Source: Variovorax sp. (GTDB lineage: Bacteria > Pseudomonadota > Gammaproteobacteria > Burkholderiales > Burkholderiaceae_C). From it: a DNA stretch of 8,285 nucleotides. The notes beneath the pieces were generated by a model, which had not been told where the DNA came from, did no database searches, and worked only from the letters and a program-made list of their open reading frames with translations. Made by a program: the position numbers and the translations under genes. The stretch's first letter is position 1, and the number at the start of each line of letters is the position of its first letter. Positions 1 to 8,156 of the stretch are shown here, one piece after another. The stretch is from the NCBI GenBank assembly GCA_028292835.1, contig JAQGLP010000070.1, positions 1 to 8,285 of the forward strand, read 5' to 3'.

Positions 1-10
1 CGCACGCCCG

Positions 11-1063
11 ATGCAGGAGTCCCTTTTTGATGATCCGAACGCACCGTCCGCGCCGGCCAGGCGTCCGCGCGCGGCGAAGTCGGCCCGGCGCGATGCTGGC
101 AGCGACGACGTGCGCGCCGCGCCGCTCGATCCGGCGCAGCGCGCCCTGGCCGGCGCCCTGCCGGCGCGCCTGCGCATGGGCACCTCGTCCTGGAACTTTC
201 CCGGCTGGGCGGGGCTGGTCTGGGACGGTGTGTACGACCCGTCCACCTTGTCCCGGCACGGACTGCCGGCCTACGCCCGGCATCCGCTGCTGCGAACCGC
301 CGGCATCGACCGCAGCTTCTACCGGCCGCTCTCGGCCAGCCAGTTCGCCGACCACGCGGCGCAGGTGCCCGGGGACTTCCGCTTCGTCGTCAAGGCGCCG
401 AGCCTGGTCGCCGATGCGGTGGTGCGCGACACCGCAGGCCGCGGCACGAAGGTCAACGACACCTTCCTGAACCCGGCCCTGGCCATCGAGCAGTTCGTCC
501 AGCCCGCGCTCGAAGGCCTGGGCGACAAGGTCGGCGCGCTGGTGTTCCAGCTCAGCCCGTTGCCGGTCTCGATGCTTCACCAGTTGCCCGAGGTGCTGGC
601 GCGTCTGCGTCGGATGCTGCTCGCCCTGCCCTCGCTGCGACCGGCCGCGCCCGACGGCGTCGTTGCCGTCGAGGTGCGCAACCCCGAATTCCTGACCCCG
701 GCCCTGGCCGACGTGCTGCGCGAGGCGGGCGCCACCTACTGCCTGGGCCTGCACCCCCGACTGCCCCCGATCGACGAGCAACTGCCGCTGCTGCGCGCGC
801 TGTGGCCGGGCCCACTGGTGTGCCGCTGGAACATGAACCGGCTGCACGGCGCCCGCGGCTACGAGGAGGCGAAATCGCTCTACCAGCCGTTCAACCGGAT
901 CGTGGACGCCGACCTCGACCTGCGCGCCACGCTGGCCCGGGTGATCGTCGGCACCACCGGCGCGGGCCACAACGCCTACATCACGGTCAACAACAAGGCC
1001 GAGGGCTCGGCACCGCTGTCGGTGCTGGCGCTGGCCGAAGAGGTCGCGCGGCAACGCGGCTGA
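11..1063 (+). CDS. DUF72 (YecE-like) TIM-barrel protein
   Basis: A 350-residue protein of the DUF72 family, predicted TIM-barrel proteins whose biochemical role is not established. Family landmarks visible: MGTSSWNFPGWAG (about 56-68), the RSFYRPLS strand (101-108), PGDFRFVVKAP (120-130), VGALVFQLSP (174-183), VAVEVRNPEFL (218-228) and the C-terminal NAYITVNNKAEGSAPLS (321-337). The barrel begins near residue 54. Before it lies a Pro/Ala/Arg-rich, probably disordered tail that opens with MQESLF, which resembles a beta-clamp-binding pentapeptide. The frame is still open upstream of the ATG and only 10 bases are visible there, so the true start could lie further left and no ribosome binding site can be judged. 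The gene converges on guaA. The 76-base gap (1064-1139) is GC-rich, carries a tandem GGCCAGC pair, and shows no hairpin followed by a T-run. The family call is firm; the function is unknown. Confidence 0.88.
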   Translation: MQESLFDDPNAPSAPARRPRAAKSARRDAGSDDVRAAPLDPAQRALAGALPARLRMGTSSWNFPGWAGLVWDGVYDPSTLSRHGLPAYARHPLLRTAGIDRSFYRPLSASQFADHAAQVPGDFRFVVKAPSLVADAVVRDTAGRGTKVNDTFLNPALAIEQFVQPALEGLGDKVGALVFQLSPLPVSMLHQLPEVLARLRRMLLALPSLRPAAPDGVVAVEVRNPEFLTPALADVLREAGATYCLGLHPRLPPIDEQLPLLRALWPGPLVCRWNMNRLHGARGYEEAKSLYQPFNRIVDADLDLRATLARVIVGTTGAGHNAYITVNNKAEGSAPLSVLALAEEVARQRG

Positions 1064-1139
1064 GGCCCCGCCTCACCGTATCCGGCTGCCTGCGCCGGTC
1101 GGCGGCCAGCGGCCAGCGGTCAAGGCGCTCAACACCGGA

Positions 1140-2749
<1,610 letters not shown>

Positions 2750-2750
<1 letters not shown>

Positions 2751-2800
2751 CAGCAGCATTCAGGAAAAAAGAGTTTCGCCAGCAGCTTTAAATCAGGCAT
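2750..2800 (-). CDS. Possible 16-codon leader ORF coupled to guaA
   Basis: A candidate small ORF encoding MPDLKLLAKLFFPECC. The sequence GGAAGGGGCC stands directly before its ATG, giving a plausible ribosome binding site. Its TGA shares one base with the guaA ATG (TGATG), the usual geometry for translational coupling, and guaA itself has no good ribosome binding site. The stretch is richer in A+T than its surroundings and uses the codon TTA, which is unusual in this genome. The peptide matches no attenuation leader I know and has no run of a single regulatory amino acid. It could be a chance ORF, with guaA simply translated from a weak site. The sequence shows the ORF and the overlap; the function is inferred. 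Confidence 0.33.
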
Positions 2801-2813
2801 GGCCCCTTCCAGA

Positions 2814-2908
2814 AACACCGCGGGACCGGCTTCGCCGGACCGCCGGTGTTGCCCCCTGCAAGGGGGGAAGGCGCAGCGACACGCAGTGCGCGAAGCCTGG
2901 GTGTGCGC

Positions 2909-2909
<1 letters not shown>
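2814..2909. repeat. REP-like compound hairpin repeat in the guaB-guaA spacer
   Basis: Three inverted repeats lie end to end and fill nearly all the non-leader spacer. The first has 17-nt arms (2814-2830 and 2834-2850) around a TTC loop, with 14 of 17 positions paired. The second is CCCCCT-GCA-AGGGGG (2852-2866). The third is GGCGCA (2870-2875) with TGCGCC (2904-2909), whose last base touches the guaB stop codon; an inner GCGCA/TGCGC pair is an alternative fold. None is followed by a T-run on either strand, so it does not look like an intrinsic terminator. The arrangement resembles a dispersed intergenic repeat I associate with Comamonadaceae genomes. That family membership comes from memory and cannot be shown from a single copy. 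In a guaBA transcript it would be a strong RNA structure that could protect guaB mRNA or uncouple the two genes. Confidence 0.6.
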
Positions 2910-4378
<1,469 letters not shown>

Positions 4379-4400
4379 GGGGAGAAGCTCCAAAAAACGG

Positions 4401-4406
4401 ATTGTA
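4401..4406 (-). promoter_or_regulatory. Probable guaB -10 element
   Basis: The minus strand reads TACAAT here, one base from the sigma-70 consensus, 22 bases before the guaB ATG. A transcript starting about seven bases downstream would have a leader of roughly 16 nt containing the GGAG site (4391-4388). The best -35 candidate, TTCCGG 18 bases upstream, is poor. The extended context TACAATCCG is identical to that upstream of ratA. Confidence 0.5.
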
Positions 4407-4489
4407 GCGAGCGCCCGGCGGCGGCCGGAACGGCGGCCCGACACCGGATCGTCCGGCATCGCGCCAAGAAGCGCCACAGGCCCGAACGC

Positions 4490-4495
4490 TACACT
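4490..4495 (+). promoter_or_regulatory. Candidate -10 element giving a very short leader
   Basis: TACACT lies only eight bases before the ATG of the DUF4124 gene, and there is no Shine-Dalgarno sequence in the gap. If it is used, the transcript would begin within a few bases of the start codon. The expected -35 position (around 4467-4472, AGAAGC) does not match the consensus, so this remains a candidate. It lies back to back with the guaB promoter in a 125-base divergent region. Confidence 0.38.
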
Positions 4496-4503
4496 GCGCC
4501 GCT

Positions 4504-5019
4504 ATGAAATCAGTTCACGCGTGGGCGCTCGCCCTGGCCTGCCTGCTGCCGATGACGGCCGGCGCCCAGTGGCAATGGCTCGACAAAAACAACAAGAAGG
4601 TGTTCAGCGACCAGGCGCCACCGCTCGAGATTCCGGACAAGAACATCCTGCGCCGCCCAGGGGAGCCAGCGCCGCGCACCGGCTCGTCGGACGCAGTCCC
4701 GGAGGGCACGTCCGCGCCAGTCGCCGCGGCCGCCTCCGCGCGCGGCGCCGCCAGGCCTTCCGGCATGGACAAGGAACTCCAGGACAAACCCCGCAAGGCC
4801 GAGGAAGCCGAAAAAGCCCGGAGCGCCGCCGAGGAACAGAAGATCGCCAGGGCCCGCGCCGACAATTGCGCGCGGGCACGCCAGGGCCAGGCCACGTTCG
4901 ACAGCGGGATGCGTATCGCCCGCCTCAACGCGCAGGGCGAACGCGAGATCATGGACGACAACGCCCGCGCCGCCGAGCAGCAGCGCCTGCAGTCGATGAT
5001 CGCCAGCGACTGCAACTGA
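4504..5019 (+). CDS. Secreted DUF4124-domain protein
   Basis: A 171-residue exported protein of unknown function. Residues 1-21 form a Sec signal peptide: Lys2, a hydrophobic stretch, and a TAGA cleavage site before QWQW. The DUF4124 core follows (about 22-52), with the characteristic aromatic-rich start WQWLDKNNKKVFSDQAPP and PDKNILRRP. Residues 53-88 are Pro/Ala/Ser-rich and probably flexible. From about 89 to 166 the chain is highly charged (Lys/Glu/Arg/Ala-rich) and likely helical or coiled-coil. Only Cys122 and Cys170 remain after signal cleavage, so a periplasmic disulphide is possible. DUF4124 proteins are common in this lineage and are envelope-associated, but no reaction is known. 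The gene is divergent from guaB and convergent with rnfH, and is probably transcribed alone. The start is set by the signal peptide, since no ribosome binding site is visible. Confidence 0.92.
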   Translation: MKSVHAWALALACLLPMTAGAQWQWLDKNNKKVFSDQAPPLEIPDKNILRRPGEPAPRTGSSDAVPEGTSAPVAAAASARGAARPSGMDKELQDKPRKAEEAEKARSAAEEQKIARARADNCARARQGQATFDSGMRIARLNAQGEREIMDDNARAAEQQRLQSMIASDCN

Positions 5020-5054
5020 AAGAAGGCGCAGCGCTCCTCCTACCAGCATTCTTT

Positions 5055-5071
5055 GCTATCAAAAAGATAGC
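5055..5071. repeat. GCTATC-AAAAA-GATAGC hairpin between convergent genes
   Basis: A perfect 6-bp inverted repeat around five A residues, in the 91-base gap between the ends of the DUF4124 gene and rnfH. On the minus strand the loop is five T residues, but no clear T-run follows the stem on either strand, so any terminator activity would be weak. The same architecture occurs at 7030-7052, which suggests a dispersed repeat. I recall TGCTATC-type motifs as frequent in Comamonadaceae intergenic regions, which is recognition only. Confidence 0.55.
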
Positions 5072-5110
5072 GCTTCAGGATCGCTCAAGTCATTGGGCGG
5101 CCGCCGGTCT

Positions 5111-5446
5111 TCAATATCCGGGTTTTCCGCCCTCGCGCCGTCTGGCAAACAGCCCGGTGGTGCGCGCGCCCTGGCGCCGGAAGCGTTCGCGGCGGGCCAC
5201 CTTGGGATCGACGCCGAGCGGGCGGCACAGCTCGACGCGATCGCCCGTGTCCAGCGGGTGATTCCATTCGGTGGCACGTCCCCAGACACCGGGCGCCAGC
5301 GCCGGCCAGTCCAGCCCGGGAAAACGCGTGGACAGCGCGCTTGCCAGCACGGCGTCTCGCACGCTCGCGCCTTCGGGCAGGCTGAGCGTTTGCTCAAACA
5401 CCTCGTGCGGTGCGGGCGAGCAGAGCAGTGTCACCTCGATGACCAT
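5111..5446 (-). CDS. rnfH: RnfH / RatB family ubiquitin-fold protein
   Basis: A 111-residue member of the RnfH (UPF0125) family, small beta-grasp proteins. Family features: the opening strand MVIEVTLLCSPAPHEVFEQTLSLPEGASVRDAVLAS, then GVWGRATEWNHPLDTGDRVELCRPLGVDPKVARRERF (about 53-89). A basic tail of roughly 20 residues (RRQGARTTGLFARRREGGKPGY) follows. The ATG lies two bases after the ratA stop codon (TGAGCATG), so the two genes are almost certainly co-transcribed and probably translationally coupled. In E. coli the homologue RatB is likewise next to RatA beside smpB. The name RnfH comes from family members linked to the Rnf electron-transport complex. No rnf gene is present here, so that role should not be assumed. 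The molecular function is unresolved. Confidence 0.93.
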   Translation of the reverse strand: MVIEVTLLCSPAPHEVFEQTLSLPEGASVRDAVLASALSTRFPGLDWPALAPGVWGRATEWNHPLDTGDRVELCRPLGVDPKVARRERFRRQGARTTGLFARRREGGKPGY

Positions 5447-5448
5447 GC

Positions 5449-5913
5449 TCAGGCCTTGCCGTACACCTGCTCGGCGCGCTTGACGAAGGCTTCGACCAGC
5501 GTGCTGGCGATCTTGTCGAACACCGGCCCGACCAGCGCCGACAGGGCGAAGTTGTCGAAGCCGTAGCTCAGGTCCAGGTTGACGCGGCAGGCACGCTCGG
5601 CGCCTTGCGTGCTGCCCGCGTCCGCACCGAGCGGCGTGAAGGTCCAGACGCCGTCGAGCTGCGAGAACGGACCATCGACCAGTTGCAGCCGCACTTCGCG
5701 CCCTGGCACCTGCGTATTGCGCGTGGTGAAGCTCTGGTGGATGCCGCCCAGCGCCAGCCCGACCTCGGCGGTCATGCCGGCCGCGTCCTGCTCGATCACG
5801 CGCGAGCGGTCGCACCACGGCAGGAACTCGGGGTATTTCGCCACGTCCGTCACCAGCGCGTACATCTCCTCGGCGCTGTACCAGATCAGGACGGACTTGT
5901 GGACGGTTTTCAT
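5449..5913 (-). CDS. ratA: RatA / COQ10-like START-domain protein
   Basis: A 154-residue SRPBCC (START-like) fold protein. It begins MKTVHKSVLIWYSAEEMYALVTDVAKYPEFLPWCDRSRVI, a diagnostic family N-terminus, and ends with the long C-terminal helix VGPVFDKIASTLVEAFVKRAEQVYG (about 128-152). E. coli RatA was reported to inhibit 70S ribosome formation, while the mitochondrial relative COQ10 binds coenzyme Q. Either activity is possible here and the sequence does not decide between them. I chose ATG 5913 because homologues start at MKTVHKS. The frame continues far upstream through non-family sequence, and no strong Shine-Dalgarno sequence precedes the ATG. It leads a two-gene operon with rnfH and is divergent from smpB, placing a ribosome-linked factor beside the ribosome-rescue gene. 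The TA-style label 'toxin' is not supported by any antitoxin partner beyond rnfH/ratB. Confidence 0.93.
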   Translation of the reverse strand: MKTVHKSVLIWYSAEEMYALVTDVAKYPEFLPWCDRSRVIEQDAAGMTAEVGLALGGIHQSFTTRNTQVPGREVRLQLVDGPFSQLDGVWTFTPLGADAGSTQGAERACRVNLDLSYGFDNFALSALVGPVFDKIASTLVEAFVKRAEQVYGKA

Positions 5914-5939
5914 AGAATGGACGCGAGCGTGCGCGACGG

Positions 5940-5945
5940 ATTGTA
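5940..5945 (-). promoter_or_regulatory. Candidate ratA-rnfH -10 element
   Basis: TACAAT on the minus strand, followed by CCG as in the guaB promoter, 26 bases before the ratA ATG. The predicted leader is about 20 nt. No good -35 hexamer is seen 16-18 bases upstream. It lies in the 63-base divergent gap with smpB. No convincing smpB promoter is visible in that gap. Confidence 0.42.
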
Positions 5946-5976
5946 TTGAAGCCATGCGGACCCACCTTCGAAAGCC

Positions 5977-6456
5977 ATGGCCACCAAGAAAAAGCAAGAC
6001 CCCTCCACCCGCATCGCCGACAACAAGAAGGCGGCGTACAACTACTTCTTCGAGGAGCGCTTCGAGACCGGCATGGTGCTCGAGGGCTGGGAGGTCAAGT
6101 CGCTGCGCGAGGGCAAGGTGCAGCTCACCGACGGCTACGTCATGATCCGCGACGGCGAGATGTTCATCGTCGGCTGCCAGATCAACCCGCTGCGCAGCAC
6201 CTCCACCCACACGACGCCGGACGCGGTGCGCACCAAGAAGCTGCTGCTGCACAAGGAGCAGATCCGCCGCCTGACCGGCAAGGTCGAGCAGAAGGGCTAC
6301 ACGCTGGTGCCGATCAACCTGCACTGGAAGGCCGGCAAGGTGAAGTGCGAGATCGCTCTCGCCAAGGGCAAGGCCGAGCACGACAAGCGCGACGTCATCA
6401 AGGACCGCGAAGGCAAGCGCGAGGTCGAGCGTGCCATGAAAAGTCGCAGCCGCTGA
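5977..6456 (+). CDS. smpB: SsrA (tmRNA)-binding protein SmpB
   Basis: SmpB binds tmRNA and delivers it to stalled ribosomes for trans-translation, freeing the ribosome and tagging the incomplete peptide. The 159 residues are the usual length. Hallmarks: the N-terminal IADNKKAAYNYFFEERFETGMVLEGWEVKSLR (13-44), the oligonucleotide-binding barrel core with GYVMIRDGEMFIVGCQINP (53-71) and YTLVPINLHWKAGKVKCEIALAKGK (108-132), and the basic C-terminal tail with DKRDVIKDRE.KREVER (136-152). That tail becomes helical and enters the empty mRNA channel of the ribosome. The ATG is preceded by a weak GAAAG at a suitable distance. The tmRNA gene ssrA is not in this window. The gene is divergent from ratA-rnfH and 63 bases before a lipoprotein gene that probably has its own promoter. 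Confidence 0.98.
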   Translation: MATKKKQDPSTRIADNKKAAYNYFFEERFETGMVLEGWEVKSLREGKVQLTDGYVMIRDGEMFIVGCQINPLRSTSTHTTPDAVRTKKLLLHKEQIRRLTGKVEQKGYTLVPINLHWKAGKVKCEIALAKGKAEHDKRDVIKDREGKREVERAMKSRSR

Positions 6457-6480
6457 CCGCGCTACCGTGCCGCGCAGCCA

Positions 6481-6486
6481 TAAACT
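6481..6486 (+). promoter_or_regulatory. Candidate -10 element of the lipoprotein gene
   Basis: TAAACT lies 33 bases before the lipoprotein ATG and 25 bases after the smpB stop. A start about seven bases downstream would leave a leader of some 27 nt, which contains the GGAG site at 6507-6510. No -35 match is visible at the right spacing. Read-through from smpB is an alternative, since no terminator separates the genes. Confidence 0.3.
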
Positions 6487-6519
6487 ACGCCGTTACCAAC
6501 CCGAACGGAGAACCGTTTC

Positions 6520-6912
6520 ATGAAACTGCTCAGTGCCACGATCCTTGCAGCCGCCCTGCTAGCCGGCTGCGGCGGCATGCGGACCACGACCGCCTCGATG
6601 CCCGACGCCCCGACCCGCACGGTCGATGGCGTGCTGATCGGCCCCAACGGCATGACGCTCTACACCTTCGCGGGTGACGCGGCCGACAGCGGAAAATCGA
6701 CCTGCAACGACCGCTGCGCCGCCAACTGGCCGGCGCTGCTGGCGCCCGAGACGGCCAGGCCCATGGGCGGCTACACCGTCATCACGCGCGATGACGGCAG
6801 CAAGCAATGGGCCTACAAGGGCTGGCCGCTCTACTACTCGTCGAAGGACGCGGAGGCCGGCGACCGCACGGGCGACGGCATGGCGGGCGTCTGGAAGGCC
6901 GCGCGCCCCTGA
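6520..6912 (+). CDS. Small lipoprotein, Yx(FWY)xxD repeat family (COG4315-like)
   Basis: A 130-residue predicted lipoprotein of unknown function. The signal peptide ends in a lipobox, LAGC, with Cys17 as the lipidation site; Gly follows and there is no Asp at +2, consistent with outer-membrane sorting. The mature protein has two copies of the 'secreted repeat of unknown function' motif. The first, LYTFAGD (47-53), fits Yx(FWY)xxD exactly and is followed by a Cys62/Cys66 pair and NWPAL. The second, PLYYSSKD (103-110), keeps Tyr105 and Asp110 but has Ser where an aromatic residue is expected, then GDRTGDGMAGVW. The start has GGAG nine bases upstream (6507-6510). A strong bidirectional terminator begins about 44 bases after the stop codon. 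No partner genes suggest a role. Confidence 0.92.
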   Translation: MKLLSATILAAALLAGCGGMRTTTASMPDAPTRTVDGVLIGPNGMTLYTFAGDAADSGKSTCNDRCAANWPALLAPETARPMGGYTVITRDDGSKQWAYKGWPLYYSSKDAEAGDRTGDGMAGVWKAARP

Positions 6913-6955
6913 TCATCGACGCCACGTCGCGGGCCGCCGCAGGTGGTTTGGCGTC

Positions 6956-6993
6956 CATGAAAAAGCCGGCTTGGGATGCCGGCTTTTTTCATG
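6956..6993. terminator. Bidirectional Rho-independent terminator
   Basis: GCCGGC (6965-6970) and GCCGGC (6978-6983) flank a 7-nt loop, TTGGGAT. Five A residues precede the stem and six T residues follow it. The pairing extends through the A/T tracts to CATG at each end (CATGAAAAAGCCGGC against its complement, with one extra base). It therefore gives a GC-rich stem plus a T-run on both strands, and sits between the convergent lipoprotein and EamA permease genes. This is the only textbook intrinsic terminator in the window. Confidence 0.92.
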
Positions 6994-7029
6994 AGAAGTC
7001 ATCCGCCAGCACCCATCCAGCAGCAATTC

Positions 7030-7052
7030 GATGCTGTCAATCCGATAGCATC
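7030..7052. repeat. GATGCTGTC-AATCC-GATAGCATC hairpin at the eamA stop
   Basis: Nine-base arms with a single G.T-type mismatch surround a 5-nt loop. The structure overlaps the TGA stop of the EamA gene (7053-7051). It shares its stem core and loop length with the hairpin at 5055-5071, and both are followed within a few bases by CAGG and GCGCTT/GCGCTTC-type sequence in differing order. It could add to termination from the minus strand, but no T-run follows. Confidence 0.5.
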
Positions 7053-7944
7053 AGGCGCTTCGGGCCAAAGCAGTTCGCCGCGCCTTCAGATTGAGCAGTT
7101 CGTTCGCGAGCAATGCGCCGATCACCAGGGTGCCTCCCACAAGCACGGCGGGTGCCGGTGCCTCGCCGGCGCCGAGCCAGGCCAGGGCGATGCCGAAAAT
7201 CACTTCCAGCAGCGCCAGCAGGGCCACCTCGGGCGCCTTCAGCACCCGCGCGCACAGCACGGACAGCACGCACGGAAGGGCCAGCTGGAACAGCCCCAGG
7301 AAAGCCAGCAGGCCCAGGTCGTGCGCGTTCGACCGGAACGGCCAGGCCAGCGGCAACGTGGCAAGGGCCGACAGCGCGGCACCGACCAGCACGGCGGGCA
7401 CCAAATCGATATCGCGCCCCTCGGCATGGGCGTGCTGCACCAGCGTCCAGTTGCAGGCGCCGGCCACCGGCACGCACAGCGCCACCAGCGTGCCGAGCAG
7501 TCCGCCCTGCCCGAGCTGGGCGCCATACATCCAGCCGATCCCGAGCCCCGCCACCAGGATGGCAGCCCAGGTGCGGGCCGGCAGCCTGTGGCCGATCCAC
7601 ACTCGCGCCGCCAGCGCCGTCAGCAAGGGCCCCAGGGCCATCGTGACCAGCACGTTGGCCACGCGGGTCAGCGTCAGCGCCACCATGAACGTGGTGAACA
7701 TCACGCTCCAGCACACCCCCGAGGTCCAGAGTTCGCGCCCGCCGTGGCGGATTTGCGTGAACACCATGCATCCACGCCACAGGGGCAGGATGACCAGCAG
7801 CGACAGCAACGTGAAGAAACTTCGCCAGAAAGTTAGTTCAAAACTTTGCGCTTGCTCAAGATGCCGCGTCACCACGCCGGCCGTGGCCCATAGCAGCGTC
7901 ACGCCCACCATCAATCCTGCAGCGCGGCCGTGCGTGAGCCTCAT
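7051..7944 (-). CDS. EamA-family (DMT superfamily) permease
   Basis: A 297-residue inner-membrane protein with about ten predicted helices, near residues 8-25, 37-55, 73-91, 97-114, 125-141, 148-170, 182-200, 208-230, 238-257 and 263-281. It has the two-repeat EamA design. The first repeat ends MALGPLLTALAARVWIGHRLPARTWAAILVAGLGIGWM. The second ends EVALLALLEVIFGIALAWLGAGEAPAPAVLVGGTLVIGALL, including the typical helix-Gly-Glu-x-Pro turn. The family exports or imports small metabolites, but the substrate cannot be read from sequence. I chose ATG 7944 because AAGGA (7956-7952) lies seven bases upstream. A GTG at 7971 would add nine residues (starting MTQGLKDCV) but lacks a ribosome binding site. 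The gene follows typA in the same direction across a 212-base gap and is probably transcribed separately. Confidence 0.93.
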   Translation of the reverse strand: MRLTHGRAAGLMVGVTLLWATAGVVTRHLEQAQSFELTFWRSFFTLLSLLVILPLWRGCMVFTQIRHGGRELWTSGVCWSVMFTTFMVALTLTRVANVLVTMALGPLLTALAARVWIGHRLPARTWAAILVAGLGIGWMYGAQLGQGGLLGTLVALCVPVAGACNWTLVQHAHAEGRDIDLVPAVLVGAALSALATLPLAWPFRSNAHDLGLLAFLGLFQLALPCVLSVLCARVLKAPEVALLALLEVIFGIALAWLGAGEAPAPAVLVGGTLVIGALLANELLNLKARRTALARSA

Positions 7945-8047
7945 GACGCAGTCCTTCAAGCCCTGCGTCACGGAGCGGGCAGGAGGCCGGCCGCCGCCCA
8001 GTCACCCCCAGGCAGGCCGCACCGCTGCCCCCACTCGCCAAGGAGCG

Positions 8048-8087
8048 ATGGCCCTTCGGGCCATGCCAGCCTAGGCAGGCAGGCTGG
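8048..8087. other. Two adjacent hairpins in the typA-eamA gap
   Basis: ATGGCCC-TTC-GGGCCAT (8048-8064) is followed by CCAGCCT (8066-8072) and AGGCTGG (8081-8087) around an 8-nt loop. Both stems are perfect 7-bp matches. The second loop and arm contain three tandem AGGC units (8073-8084). Neither is followed by a T-run. They lie about 70 bases past the typA stop, where they may terminate or protect the 3' end of the typA transcript. The rest of the 212-base gap (7945-8156) is GC-rich. I see no gene in it and no convincing eamA promoter, only a small GTCGGAGCCGAC near-palindrome (8143-8154) just after typA. Confidence 0.4.
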
Positions 8088-8156
8088 GAGCCGCAGCATT
8101 GAGCCCTCGAGGACGCAGTTTCACGATCGCAGCGAATGCAAAGTCGGAGCCGACAT

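Noticed and set aside
2751..2908. A purine riboswitch or attenuator before guaA.
   Set aside because: The hairpins are simple stem-loops without a T-run, and I see no aptamer core. The structure fits a repeat better than a ligand-sensing RNA.
4379..4477. A 33-codon N-terminal extension of guaB.
   Set aside because: The extension has no family similarity and spans the likely -10 element. MRLLGKALTF at 4378 has a GGAG site and matches the family start.
5914..6381. Long N-terminal extension of the ratA frame, opposite smpB.
   Set aside because: The extension is antisense to smpB and not part of the RatA family. MKTVHKS at 5913 is the conserved start.
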